A stretch of 29,257 bases of DNA from Halobacteriales archaeon QS_5_70_15 (GCA_003022005.1 PXRQ01000059.1:1-29257), one strand, 5' to 3'. Shown: positions 1 through 7,796, counted from the first letter of the stretch. The notes: a model not told the origin generated them from the letters alone. Numbers and translations are program-made.

Positions 1-1
1 G

Positions 2-268
2 CCGGGGAAGGCGTTGGGAACCCACAAGGACAGCCCCGAGAAGCTCGTCATCTGCCTCGAAGGTGAGGACATCGAGGCGTGGGCTGGAGACGCCGAGGGC
101 ACGATCGGTGCCGGCGATCTGGCGGTGATTCCACCGCTTGCCCCGCACGGATTCCGGAACACCGGCGACGTGACGGCCCGATTCCTGGGCATCTTCTCGG
201 ATCGTACCAACGTCGGCGAGTTCGAAGAAGAGCTCGAACCGTTCGGCGACCGCTTCGTAAAGGCGTAG
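2..268 (+). CDS. Cupin-domain protein, 3' part (partial at window edge)
   Basis: The reading frame enters from the left edge and ends at TAG 266-268, giving about 88 visible residues. The pattern is that of a small single-domain cupin beta barrel: HKDSPEKLVICLEGE matches the first cupin motif, and GAGDLAVIPPLAPHGFRNTG matches the second, with P-P-x-x-P-H-G-F as the usual metal-side turn. The first-motif histidines lie at or before the window edge, so metal binding cannot be judged. A TTG at position 14 could be read as a start, but the cupin fold must begin further upstream, so this is a truncated view of a longer gene. The specific substrate or sensing role cannot be told. Confidence 0.75.
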   Translation, partial: PGKALGTHKDSPEKLVICLEGEDIEAWAGDAEGTIGAGDLAVIPPLAPHGFRNTGDVTARFLGIFSDRTNVGEFEEELEPFGDRFVKA

Positions 269-334
269 CTGGACGTGAAGTCCCGCCTCGTGGACTGATT
301 CGGACGCCGATCGACGCCGTACACGCCCACACTC

Positions 335-350
335 GAACGACTATATCCCG
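335..350 (+). promoter_or_regulatory. Possible TATA-type promoter before the Tat-protein remnant
   Basis: The stretch GACTATATCCC is an isolated AT-rich box in GC-rich intergenic DNA, about 50 bases before the surviving N-terminal codons of the broken Tat-signal gene. Its position fits an archaeal TATA box for that gene with a short leader. There is no other evidence. Confidence 0.3.
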
Positions 351-399
351 AAATACGGACGCAAACCCGACTTGACCCGACGAATCGACTACCGAGTGA

Positions 400-521
400 A
401 GCGGATTTGGACGCCGACCGCTCTTGAAGGCGCTCGGTCTCGGTACGGCGCTTTCTGTTTGGAGTGGCGTCGCGACTGCCAAAGACGACAGCACCGACGC
501 CGACATCGATCCACTGTCTGA
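400..521 (+). pseudogene. 5' remnant of a Tat-exported protein gene, cut by a MITE
   Basis: In frame from 400 the sequence reads SGFGRRPLLKALGLG, then a hydrophobic run (TALSVWSGVATA), then an acidic start of a mature domain (KDDSTDADIDPL). This is a complete twin-arginine signal: RR, h-region and an A-x-A cleavage site. An in-frame TGA at 397-399 sits immediately upstream and no start codon remains in this frame, so the first codons are damaged. A GTG at 396 would connect after a one-base shift. After about 40 codons the frame runs into the MITE at 522-600 and no continuation is seen on the far side. The gene is therefore dead, with its 3' part lost. The identity of the mature protein cannot be determined. 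Confidence 0.6.
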
Positions 522-600
522 TACGTTCGTGCGTAACGGTGTACCGGCGATAACCCGGACGGGGTCGGGTATCGACGGTAAAAGACTACGCACGACCGTA
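522..600. mobile_element. MITE copy 1 (type A, 79 bp) with TGA target duplication
   Basis: The left end is TACGTTCGTGCGTA and the right end TACGCACGACCGTA. They are inverted repeats with one mismatch, and pairing continues through most of the interior (for example ACCGGCGAT against ATCGACGGT). TGA at 519-521 and TGA at 601-603 flank it directly. It carries no coding capacity. It ends the Tat-protein remnant. Orientation by interior sequence is the same as copy 3 and opposite to copies 2 and 4. Confidence 0.8.
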
Positions 601-674
601 TGAAGATCAAAAACCGAGTGCCGAGGGGGGACAAGGATGCGGGCAGCGCCCGGACCGGGCGGTCGCTCCCCCGG

Positions 675-2273
675 TCACTCGACGCCGATCCACACCGGCC
701 CCGCCCAGGCCATCCCGCCGTTCGCCTGGACGACCCGGAGGTAGTAGGCGTCCTCGTCGGTCCCCCGGTCGTCCCCGTCGGCGTAGCTGATACCTGTCAC
801 CGGCGCGTCGTCCTCGAAGCTCGCCTCGGCCACGTAGGCTTCGAACCCCGCGGGGCCGTCCCCGCCCGCCGCCGACCGCCAGACGTCGTTGTTCTTGACG
901 ATCTCGACGGTTTCTACGGGGGCGGTCCCGGCCACGCCCACCGAGACCGTCCGGGACTCGTCGGGGTCCGAGAGTTGCAGGACGCTCGCGTCGTCGCGGA
1001 GCCGGAGCCCGCCCACCGAGAGCGAGACGAGGATCCGGTCGGGTTGTGTCGTCCCGTAGACCCGCCGGGTCCGGAGGCTCCCGAAACGGCCTCGCGGGTG
1101 CGTTCGGGCGCGTGGAACGCCGTCAGGCCGCCCGGGTAGCTCCGCTCGTCCCACATCCGCCGGACGTTCCCCCAGCCGATCCCGTCCCGGATCCACTCCG
1201 CGACCTCGCCCTTCGCCATCCCGCCGGTGGACTTGCGGTTGCCCTCCCGGCCCGGGTACTCGCTGGAGCCCCACTGGGAGTAGATCTCGACCAGCGGCGC
1301 GAGGTCGTCGTAATCGGTGGCCGAGAAGTCGAACGGGTACATCGCCTCGGCGGGGTGGTGCGGTATCGTCCCCACGTCCTCGCCGGTCTCCTCGCGCCAG
1401 GCGTCGAGCCGCGCCCAGAGCTTCTCGTACGTGTCGCTCTCGGGATGCCGCGAATCGAAGAACGGCGCGTCCGCGACCGTCCCGAAGTAGCAGTTGATGT
1501 GCCCGCCGGCGTTTGGCTGTTTCGTCCACTCGTAGCCGAACAGCGTGACGAACCGCCCCGACTCGTGGTGGGCCTCGACCCGCTCGCTGATCCGGGACAG
1601 GTTGTGCCACCGCATCATACGGTCGTGCGTAGTCTTTTACCGATGATCGCCGACCCCGGCCGGGCGCTCACCGGTACATCGTTACGCACGACCGTATCAG
1701 CCACCGCTGGAGCGTCGGTGAAATGAACAAACCCATCGTGTCGTGGTCGGTGTACGCGACGACGTCCAGGTCCATCACGTCCCGGACGAACGCGAACCCG
1801 CGGTCCATGCTCTCCGCCCCGTCGGAGAACTGCGAGTGGAGGTGGAGATCATCCCACAGGTACCCTGTGGTCGGGATCCTCGCGGACGACGACGGGGTTG
1901 CCGACCGCTCGGACGCCGTCGTGCTCGGCGGTCAGGTAGTGTGTCCCGGGGGTCTCGAACCGCACGCCCTCGACCCGGGCCAGCCCGTCGTTCCGGGGGA
2001 GAAAGCGGACCCGGTCCGGGTGGACGGCCCCGGGGTCGGTCGTCGAGAGCGTCACCGTCCCGTCGAACCCCGGGACGAGCCGCTCTGGCGGTCCCACGCC
2101 TGGAGGGTGAGCGTGACCGCCTCGCCGGGTTCGACCGTCGAGGGCGCGATGACGTGGAGGCCCTCGAACGCCGACCGGCGGCTCCGGTAGAGCGCGACCG
2201 GCGACGGCGCGCCCCTCGCGAAGCTCCGCACCGGCTCGACCACCGCCTCCTCGAGCCGTCCTACGAGGCCCAT
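675..2273 (-). pseudogene. DUF3604 / PHP-like domain protein gene, broken by three frameshifts and a MITE
   Basis: Four pieces of one protein lie in order on the minus strand. The N-terminus starts at ATG 2273 (MGLVGRLEEAVVEPV...) up to LTLQAWDR. A second piece covers ERLVPGFDGTVTL... to VVREDPDHR. A third holds the PHP-type metal motif DLHLHSQFSDG and VAYTDHDTMGLF. The fourth runs from MRWHNLSRISERV through FVTLFGYEWT and PHHPAEAMYPFDF to a C-terminus ending WAGPVWIGVE at 675. Frame changes lie near 2085, near 1868 and near 1082, and the MITE at 1618-1696 separates pieces three and four. DUF3604 proteins are about this size (roughly 500 residues) and resemble PHP metal-dependent phosphoesterases; their substrate is not known to me. 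The C-terminal section is intact after the last shift. The single-base shifts could be sequencing error, but the MITE insertion is a real structural break. Confidence 0.85.
1618..1696. mobile_element. MITE copy 2 (type A, 79 bp) inside the DUF3604 gene, TCA target duplication
   Basis: The ends TACGGTCGTGCGTA and TACGCACGACCGTA are perfect inverted repeats. TCA at 1615-1617 and TCA at 1697-1699 flank it. Read on the minus strand the interior aligns closely with copy 1 read on the plus strand, so it lies in the opposite orientation. Removing the element with one TCA joins the DUF3604 codons in frame as ...LQRW-L-MRWHNLS..., which shows the ancestral insertion site. Confidence 0.87.
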
Positions 2274-2454
2274 CGATCCACCTCAGAACAGGGAAGCGAA
2301 TAACGCTGTGGTCGAGGGGGCGCCCGGCGGCTCGGGACGAGCGGTCCGGACCGGTACGGCAGACTCCGGCGATCGACGACCGGCAGCCGGCTGCCGGCGA
2401 CCCCCTCGGCGACCGAGATCGGTGACGCGGCGCCCGGCCGGCCTCCGGGACCGA

Positions 2455-2468
2455 CACGGTTTTCGGGC
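2455..2468 (+). promoter_or_regulatory. Likely TATA-type promoter of the VOC gene
   Basis: ACGGTTTTCGGG is centred about 26 bases before the ATG at 2488, the spacing expected for a leaderless haloarchaeal transcript. The box is a weak match to consensus. Confidence 0.35.
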
Positions 2469-2487
2469 CTCCCCGAGGGAACCTGTC

Positions 2488-2835
2488 ATGGCAGTGACCG
2501 ACGAGGGCGGTATCGTGTTCTTCCGCACGGAGGCACAGGACGACGTGATCGACTTCTACACGCAGCGCCTCGGCGCGGCGGTGGCCGTCGAACAGCCCGA
2601 CTGCACTATCGTCGAGCGGGCCGGCTTCGCCCTGGGGTTCTGTGCCCGGGAGGGCGCCGAGACCGAGGGAACCCTCACGTTCGTCGTCCCCACCCGCGAG
2701 GCGGTCGACGAGGCCTACGAGGCGCTCGAGGACCGCACCCGCGGCCCGCCGGAGTACAGCGAGACGTACGAGATCTACCAGTTCTTCGCCGAGGACCCGG
2801 AGGGACGGACCGTCGAGGTCCAGTCCTTCGAGTGA
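2488..2835 (+). CDS. VOC (glyoxalase/bleomycin-resistance fold) family protein
   Basis: The product is 115 aa. The ATG at 2488 is chosen because the protein pattern begins there and a TATA-like box lies about 26 bases upstream; the longer open frame to 2308 is low-complexity. The sequence follows a single VOC unit: GGIVFFRTEAQDDVIDFYTQ at the start (beta strand plus helix), an interior GFALGFC strand, and a second module TLTFVVPTREAVDEAYEAL followed by YQFFAEDPEGRTVEVQSF, with the typical D-P-E-G-R-x-x-E-V end bearing a likely metal-binding glutamate. VOC proteins include isomerases, dioxygenases and binding proteins; nothing here picks one. It stands alone, with a broken gene behind and an intergenic palindrome ahead. 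Confidence 0.85.
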   Translation: MAVTDEGGIVFFRTEAQDDVIDFYTQRLGAAVAVEQPDCTIVERAGFALGFCAREGAETEGTLTFVVPTREAVDEAYEALEDRTRGPPEYSETYEIYQFFAEDPEGRTVEVQSFE

Positions 2836-3071
2836 TCCGACCCCGGATCGTCGGTCGGATCCGTGAGGCCCTGTAACCGCCGTTCCGAACGTCGCGGGAC
2901 GATCGGCGGGCTCGCGGGGGAGGCGCGACCGCGCCGTCACCCGGGAACCGGTCGGGACGGTCGAGGCGGTCGGGACGAACGATGCTAACGAGCGGATCCG
3001 GGCGCTCGCACGGACCGGGGAGGGAGCCGCCGTGCGAACACGGGCAGAGAGGGAAATCCCCGTCCCGTCCC
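2836..3071. other. Intergenic DNA without a recognised gene
   Basis: Between the VOC stop and the palindromic element at 3072 the sequence is GC-rich with no ORF of credible composition, no RNA-gene pattern and no clear promoter. I see nothing functional in it. Confidence 0.5.
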
Positions 3072-3157
3072 CTATAGTAGCGTTTTGAAGTCTTTACTCA
3101 CGGCCGGGGGGATCGCCCCCGTCCGGAGTGTGTCATCGGTTCCAAACGCTACTATAG
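3072..3157. repeat. 86-bp palindromic element with 14-bp perfect terminal inverted repeats (CTATAGTAGCGTTT)
   Basis: The ends CTATAGTAGCGTTT and AAACGCTACTATAG are exact inverted repeats. The centre has a second hairpin, GGGGG-ATCG-CCCCC, and the arms between pair partly. The right end directly abuts the stop codon (minus strand TAG, 3158-3160) of the following gene. No clear target duplication is visible. Candidate explanations are a second MITE family or a large hairpin serving as a terminator. It is unrelated in sequence to the TACGGTCG family elsewhere in the window. Confidence 0.7.
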
Positions 3158-3397
3158 CTACTCGTCGAACGACTCCCCCGTCCGCTCGTAGGTCACCGTG
3201 AGGGTGCCGGGTGCCGGGTCGCTCGCGGCGTCGTGGATCGCCTCGAACGCCTCCAGCATCCCCGACGAGTCGCTCGTCGCGTCGCGGACCGTCCGGGACT
3301 CCTCCCGGAGGGCGTCGTACAGCCGGGCCAGCGACCGCTCCATGGCCCGGGCGTCGCTCTCCGAGTCGATCTCGAACGTGGCCTCGTACTGCTCCAT
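3158..3397 (-). CDS. Small acidic hypothetical protein (79 aa)
   Basis: ATG at 3397 gives a 79-residue acidic protein starting MEQYEATFEIDSESDARAM. It has an alternating beta strand at the N-terminus, a long helix rich in R, E and A in the middle (ERSLARLYDALREESRTVRD), and a closing strand (GTLTVTYERTGESF). This beta-alpha-beta layout resembles small dimeric regulators or KEOPS Pcc1-like proteins, but I cannot assign it to Pcc1. The start is supported by a CCCTATCCCC box about 28 bases upstream; the larger open frame that continues upstream is an antisense artefact over the next gene. The stop codon abuts the palindromic element. Confidence 0.65.
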   Translation of the reverse strand: MEQYEATFEIDSESDARAMERSLARLYDALREESRTVRDATSDSSGMLEAFEAIHDAASDPAPGTLTVTYERTGESFDE

Positions 3398-3558
3398 ACC
3401 GGCCTCTCGTTCCCGCAGGGGGATAGGGATGTCCCCGCGGACCGGAGCCCTCCCGCCTTCGGGACCGGGTGGCTCCCGCGGTGGCCCGCCGGAGAGCCGA
3501 GCGGCCGTAGTCCCCACCGGCCCGCCGGCGCTTCCCGGGGGGGCGCCCGGGAGGCGAA

Positions 3559-5073
3559 TCAATCCCCCGGCGAGGCGCCCGGGGCGGAGCCGGTCCCCGT
3601 GCTCGCCATCGACTCCAGCCGGCGCCGCCGCCGGACGGCGCGCGCCTCGGTCAGTGAGTCCTGCAGGCGGTCGTGGACCGTCTCGCGGAGGTCCGCGGCC
3701 GCGTCGGCGTCGATGTCGATCGCCCGGGCGTCGTTCCCCGTGAGACCCCCGCCGCCCGCGGTGTCGATCAGCACCGTCGCGAGGTAGCGCCGGCGCTGGA
3801 ACAGCGTCCGCGCGTCGACGACGGTCTGGACGCGGTAGTATGGGACCACCCGCGTCTCGCGGGACCAGAACCCCGTCCTGGTGACGACGTGGTCCTCGCA
3901 GACGGCGTATGCGAGGTTGCGCCACTTGAGGTGGGCGCCGACGGGCGCCAGCGGCACCCCCAGCAGGACGAGGTACCACGCGTAGGAGAAGCCGGTGAAC
4001 CGGTCGACCCCGTAGGCGATGCCGGTCAGCACGAGCACCATCGCCGTGTAGCGAAACACGTACCGGGCACGGGCGCGCTTCGGGGGGCGCTGCCAGTCCG
4101 GCTCGCCGAACGAGTCGATCGACCGCGCGAGCCGGAACACCCGGTCCCGCTCGGCGATCGGAACCGCCGACTGCGAGCCGCTCGAGTCCCCCGGCGCGTA
4201 CCCCGCGGTCTCGACCGACAGCGAGGCGTAGCCGAGCCACCGGGCGAGCACGTTCTCCGTGACGGCGAGCGCCTGGACCTTGTCGAGGGGGATGGTCCCG
4301 GCGAACTGCTGGAGGAGGCCGCGCTCGTAGCGGAGTTCCGAGTCGGCACGGAACAGCCGGAAGCCGTAGTAGTTCGTGATCGAGTACAGCCCGGAGAGGA
4401 CGGCGGCGGCGACGGCGAGCCCGAACGCGCCGACGGGAGCGGTCATCGCGAACGAGAACAGGGGGTCGCCGAACCGGTCGGTCAGCGATGGAACCACCAC
4501 GGGGAGGAAGACCGACGCCAGCGAGAGCAGCCGCAGGTCGACGCCGGTCACACCGAGGATCAGCAGTTCCCGCGGCGTGACCGCGAACAGCAGGTCGGCC
4601 TCCGGGTCGGGTTCGGCCGAGCCGTCGTCGGCGCCGCGCTTGCGCCGCGAGGCGGCGTCGCGGAGCCGCTGTGCCTCCTCCTCGCCGACGAACCGGAGCT
4701 GTGCCTCGGTCTCCGAGCCGCCCGCGGTCTCCAGGCGCACCTCCGCGAGCCCGAACGCCCGCTGGAGGAGGTTCCGCCGCAGATCGACGTTCTGGACCCG
4801 GTCCAGCGGTATCTCCCGGGTCCGCCGGGAGAACACGCCCGACCGGATGTCGAACGTGTCGCCGGTGAGCTCGTACTCGTAGCGCTGCCAGTAGACGAAC
4901 TGGTAGAGGAGCGCGAGGACGAGCCCCCCGACGACGACGCCCGCGCCCACCTCCGTCGGGACGCCCATCGACCGCGAGCCGACGGTGGCGATGACGAGCA
5001 CCCACGCCAGCCTGACGACCGTCTCGCCGGCGCGGTAGAGCACCGACAGGGGGGCGAGTCGTCTCGCCGGCAT
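3559..5073 (-). CDS. YdbT-like membrane protein with three bPH2 (DUF304) domains
   Basis: The product is 504 aa from ATG 5073. It has the YdbT plan: a pair of membrane helices near the N-terminus (LAWVLVIATVGS, GVVVGGLVLALLYQFVYW), then three repeats of a bacterial-PH-like module, each with a strand-turn, a 'P-x-x-R/K-V-Q' element and a closing strand. The modules are FDIRSGVFSRRTREIPLDRVQ, RYERGLLQQFAGTIPLDKVQ and VVTRTGFWSRETRVVPYYRVQ, separated by further helix pairs. Function of the family is poorly known; it is membrane-associated and nearly always pairs with a YdbS-like partner. Here the start overlaps the stop of that partner by one base, indicating co-translation. A charged disordered linker follows the first module and the tail is low-complexity. 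Confidence 0.85.
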   Translation of the reverse strand: MPARRLAPLSVLYRAGETVVRLAWVLVIATVGSRSMGVPTEVGAGVVVGGLVLALLYQFVYWQRYEYELTGDTFDIRSGVFSRRTREIPLDRVQNVDLRRNLLQRAFGLAEVRLETAGGSETEAQLRFVGEEEAQRLRDAASRRKRGADDGSAEPDPEADLLFAVTPRELLILGVTGVDLRLLSLASVFLPVVVPSLTDRFGDPLFSFAMTAPVGAFGLAVAAAVLSGLYSITNYYGFRLFRADSELRYERGLLQQFAGTIPLDKVQALAVTENVLARWLGYASLSVETAGYAPGDSSGSQSAVPIAERDRVFRLARSIDSFGEPDWQRPPKRARARYVFRYTAMVLVLTGIAYGVDRFTGFSYAWYLVLLGVPLAPVGAHLKWRNLAYAVCEDHVVTRTGFWSRETRVVPYYRVQTVVDARTLFQRRRYLATVLIDTAGGGGLTGNDARAIDIDADAAADLRETVHDRLQDSLTEARAVRRRRRLESMASTGTGSAPGASPGD

Positions 5074-5786
5074 CAGACGGCGTCCTCGCCCTCCGCGGCG
5101 ATGGCCAGCCGCTTCAGCCGCTCCTGGAGGTCGTCCGCGCGGTCCGTCGTCAGCCCCGGGATCGAGACGTCGGCCCCCCGCGAGCCCGCGGTGTAGACGA
5201 CCGCGGTCGCGAGCCCGAGCGCCCGTTCCACGGGCCCGCGCGAGGCGTCGACGTGCTGGATCCGGACGTACGGGACGACCGTCCGCGTGTGTGTGATCAC
5301 GCCCCGTTCGAGGTACAGCGAGTCCTCGCGCACCTCGTAGGACCACGACCGGTACCGGAGCACCGCCAGCACCGCCCCCAGGACGAGCAGGAACAGGAAC
5401 ACCGCCGGGCCCAGGATCGGCCGGTCGAGGGCCACGAAGCCGACGACCCCCGCGATGCCGCCGAGCACGAGCGACCCCATGACCGATCCGAGCACCCAGA
5501 CGTACCTCACACGCGGGTCGAGTTTCCGGGCCGGGCCGGTCAGCTCCTCGACGTCGATCTCCTCGGGCGAGACACCCGTCTCCCCGCCCCGGTCGTCGTC
5601 GACGCTCGGGTCGCCCGTCTCCGGGGCCACCGCGCCGGTCCCCGGGGTCGTTCGCCCGCCGCTCGTCCCGCCGGAACGCCCCTCCCCCCCGTCGCCGACG
5701 TCGGCCCCGTCCCCGCCGGACGGGTCGCCACCCGTCCCGGAAACCGGCCCGGCCTCCTCGTCCGGTTCGGCGTCGCCGTCGCTCAT
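5073..5786 (-). CDS. YdbS-like membrane protein with one bPH2 domain
   Basis: The product is 237 aa. The first 85 or so residues are a disordered Gly/Asp/Ser/Thr-rich acidic segment, common in haloarchaeal proteins. Two membrane helices follow (WVLGSVMGSLVLGGIAGVVGF and a run rich in L, V and F), then one bPH2 module: YEVREDSLYLERGVITHTRT, VVPYVRIQHVDASRGPVERALGLAT and VVYTAGSRGADVSIPGL. The ATG at 5784-5786 has a TTCTAAGTACG box about 27 bases upstream. It is the first gene of a two-gene operon with the three-module partner. The pair probably forms one membrane complex (inference from family practice). Confidence 0.83.
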   Translation of the reverse strand: MSDGDAEPDEEAGPVSGTGGDPSGGDGADVGDGGEGRSGGTSGGRTTPGTGAVAPETGDPSVDDDRGGETGVSPEEIDVEELTGPARKLDPRVRYVWVLGSVMGSLVLGGIAGVVGFVALDRPILGPAVFLFLLVLGAVLAVLRYRSWSYEVREDSLYLERGVITHTRTVVPYVRIQHVDASRGPVERALGLATAVVYTAGSRGADVSIPGLTTDRADDLQERLKRLAIAAEGEDAV

Positions 5787-5883
5787 CGTCGGAGGTCCAC
5801 CCCGCTCGTACTTAGAACCCGGCGGGGCGAGCGACCGAGGACCCTATCCGACAGGTCCGGCCGACCGGGACGTGGAGCGGCGG

Positions 5884-6606
5884 TCACGTCCGGCGAACCC
5901 GGCCGGCGGTCACCTCGACCCGGTCCGCGACGTGGAGCGTCGGCTCCCCGGTCGGGCGCTCGAAGCCGCTCGCCTCGAACAGCGTGTTCTCCTCGAACTC
6001 CGCCCACGCGGGCCGGAGCGACCACGGGCCGTGGTCGATGTCGCCGTGGTAGACCCGGCCGCGGTCGTCGGTCGTGTAGAACCGGTAGTGTTCGACGAGG
6101 AACGCCTCCAGCGACCCCGGTTCGGGTGTGGCGGCCACCGCCCCCTCGACGGGACCGTAGCTCGCCTCGAACCGGGCCGGCGAGGCACCGCCGTGGGTCC
6201 GTCGGCTCCGGAAGCGGACCCGGTCGCCGGACCGCTCCACCTCGGTCTCGGCCCGGTAGTACGGCAGCCGGAACAGCGACCGCGCCACGGCCACCCCGAG
6301 CGGGTCGTCCGCGTCGAGGTTGAAGAAGTAGACCCCGCGGCGGCCGTCGGGGCCGCGGACGTACGTCCGGAGGTTGAGCTCGTCGAACGTCAGCCGGAGC
6401 GGGAGCCCCGCGGGACCGATCTCCATTCGGAACGGGACGGCGCCGAGGGAGGCCTCCCCCTCGAACGTGTCGACTGAGAGCCGGTCGGGGAGCCGCGTCG
6501 CGACCGTGTCGGGCGCGACCGTCCAGTGGGCGAACAGCAGGTCGCGCCACGTCATCGAGAGGAGACGGCGCGGCCCTCCGGTCCGACGGGAACGGCTCCG
6601 GGACAT
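5884..6606 (-). CDS. DUF2071 (YqjF-like) family protein
   Basis: The product is 240 aa from ATG 6606 (MSRSRSRRTGG...). The frame extends 17 codons further to 6657, but the extension overlaps the neighbouring gene and has no conserved pattern. Family features in order are a start WRDLLFAHWTVAPDTVATRLP, LSVDTFEGEASLGAVPFRM, LTFDELNLRTYVRG, GVYFFNLDADDPLGVAVARS, LPYYRAETEV and FLVEHYRFYTT, with a C-terminal strand set. DUF2071 is a soluble single-domain fold related to acetoacetate decarboxylase-like barrels; no catalytic activity is established that I can cite. Length and coverage are complete. It lies tail-to-head with the minus-strand gene at 6654-7067 but has its own start region. Confidence 0.83.
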   Translation of the reverse strand: MSRSRSRRTGGPRRLLSMTWRDLLFAHWTVAPDTVATRLPDRLSVDTFEGEASLGAVPFRMEIGPAGLPLRLTFDELNLRTYVRGPDGRRGVYFFNLDADDPLGVAVARSLFRLPYYRAETEVERSGDRVRFRSRRTHGGASPARFEASYGPVEGAVAATPEPGSLEAFLVEHYRFYTTDDRGRVYHGDIDHGPWSLRPAWAEFEENTLFEASGFERPTGEPTLHVADRVEVTAGRVRRT

Positions 6607-6653
6607 ACTCCCCCCTCGGTCCGGACGTTCTTGCCCCTGACGCCTTCGGCACG

Positions 6654-7067
6654 TCACCCGTCCCGGACGACCCGTTCGACGGCCCGGACGACGGGGGCGA
6701 CCGGCTCGTCGGGGTCGATAGCGACGAAGTAGGCGCAGTCATCGGGATAGATCCGGACCATCGTGAACAGGTCGAGCCCGCTCGCGAGGTAGCGGACCCT
6801 CTCGGCGATCGGGAACAGCTCCCCGGTGAACAGGTCCATCTCGGTGTGATCGAGGTTGACGAAGCCGTGGATGTGCTCGAAGTGGTCGCGCATGTGCTCG
6901 GGCGAGTCGTAGAACGAGAGCGTCACGTCGTCGGCGTAGAGGACGTGGAACTCCTCGTCGTCGAACTCGACGAGGCTCCGGAGGGGCCCCTCGACGACGT
7001 CGCGGAGAACCTCGCGGAGCACCCCGGCGTCGACGGGGTAGATCGACTCGGCGTTGCACACCGACAT
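6654..7067 (-). CDS. Hypothetical haloarchaeal protein, 137 aa
   Basis: The product starts MSVCNAESIYPVDAGVLREVL and is acidic and soluble with no membrane segment. It shows a helix, then a strand block FHVLYADDVTLSFY, a helix DSPEHMRDHFEHIHGFVNLD, and a closing section VRYLASGLDLFTMVRIYPDDCAYFVAIDPDEPVAPVV. Strongly patterned codon use and a good promoter (AATAAA read as TTTATT about 27 bases upstream) support it as a real gene. The layout of alternating helix and strand with a C-terminal VV-RAVE helix is reminiscent of small roadblock/profilin-like regulators, but that is only an impression. The adjoining DUF2071 gene starts 48 bases after its stop, so they could share a transcript. Confidence 0.7.
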   Translation of the reverse strand: MSVCNAESIYPVDAGVLREVLRDVVEGPLRSLVEFDDEEFHVLYADDVTLSFYDSPEHMRDHFEHIHGFVNLDHTEMDLFTGELFPIAERVRYLASGLDLFTMVRIYPDDCAYFVAIDPDEPVAPVVRAVERVVRDG

Positions 7068-7091
7068 CGTCCCGTGGCATGAGGGGCCCGC

Positions 7092-7097
7092 AATAAA
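7092..7097 (-). promoter_or_regulatory. TATA box of the 137-aa gene (leaderless spacing)
   Basis: On the minus strand CATTTATTG lies with its centre 27 bases before ATG 7067, inside otherwise GC-rich DNA. This is the expected archaeal TATA position for an mRNA starting at the ATG. Confidence 0.55.
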
Positions 7098-7193
7098 TGC
7101 CTGCCCGTGGTTTCACGCCGTGTGCCACCCGGCGGGACGTCGAGCACCGGGCGAGCGATGCCGGGGGACCTTCGGACAGTGGGTCGCCCACCG

Positions 7194-7199
7194 TTTAGT
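7194..7199 (+). promoter_or_regulatory. TATA-like box of the macro-domain gene
   Basis: CCGTTTAGTG is centred about 26 bases before ATG 7222, giving a leaderless start and arguing for the internal ATG rather than the open frame beginning at 7054. Confidence 0.5.
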
Positions 7200-7221
7200 G
7201 CGTGGAACCGGTAACTCCGGG

Positions 7222-7728
7222 ATGGAGTTCAGCGCCATCCGGGGCGACATCGCCGAGGAGTCCGCGGACGCCCTCGTAAACGCCGCCGGCACGTCGCTCA
7301 GGATGGGCTCGGGCGTCGCCGGCGCCCTCCGGCATCGTGGCGGCGATCGGCTGACCGAGGCCGCCGTCTCGGAGGGACCGGTCGGCCCGGGCGCGGTGGC
7401 CGTCACCGACGCGTTCGACCTCGACGCCGACCACGTGATCCACGCCGCGGCGATGCCCCACTACGGCGACGGTCGGGCCACGGCGGACAGCGTCCGCGAC
7501 GCCGCGCGGAACGCGCTCGAGGCGGCCGACGAGCGGGGCTGTGAGTCGCTGGTGATGCCCGCGCTCGGCTGTGGCGTCGCCGGCTTCGACCTGGAGGAGG
7601 GCGCCCGGATCATCGCCGAGGTGATCGACGGGTACGAGCCCGAGAACCTCCGGGACGTGGATTTCATCGCCTACAGCGACGGGGAGTTCGAGACGGTACG
7701 CCGGGTCGCGGAGTCGGTCCGGGGGTGA
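7222..7728 (+). CDS. Macro-domain (ADP-ribose-binding) protein
   Basis: The product is 168 aa. It shows the Macro-domain signatures in order: GDIAEESADALVNAAG (residues 8-23, with Asp9 and Asn20 at the adenine/ribose sites), the glycine-rich loop MGSGVAGAL (28-36), GPGAVAVTDAFDL and HVIHAAAM strands, then GCESLVMPALGCGVAGFDLEEGA, where G-C-G-V-A-G-F is the second phosphate-binding loop. Family members bind ADP-ribose and related ligands and many hydrolyse mono-ADP-ribose esters or O-acetyl-ADP-ribose; the exact reaction here is unproven. The start follows from the domain beginning at Met1 and the box at 7194. No partner transferase gene (DarT-like) is next to it, so a toxin-antitoxin role is not suggested. 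Confidence 0.9.
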   Translation: MEFSAIRGDIAEESADALVNAAGTSLRMGSGVAGALRHRGGDRLTEAAVSEGPVGPGAVAVTDAFDLDADHVIHAAAMPHYGDGRATADSVRDAARNALEAADERGCESLVMPALGCGVAGFDLEEGARIIAEVIDGYEPENLRDVDFIAYSDGEFETVRRVAESVRG

Positions 7729-7796
7729 GTCCCGGCTCCGGACCGCCGGCGTCCTGTCCCTCCGGGGCCTCAGCTCGATCCGGGCCGGCCGGGACC

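Noticed and set aside
3158..3397. 79-aa protein as KEOPS subunit Pcc1
   Set aside because: Size and beta-alpha-beta layout fit loosely but none of the conserved Pcc1 pattern was recognisable.
3198..5196. Long plus-strand ORFs over the YdbS/YdbT genes
   Set aside because: Arg/Pro/Gly-rich shadow frames in high-GC DNA; the minus-strand frames carry the family motifs.
7222..7728. Macro-domain gene as a DarG-type antitoxin
   Set aside because: No DarT-like ADP-ribosyltransferase gene adjoins it; the neighbours are a hypothetical gene and an ABC operon.
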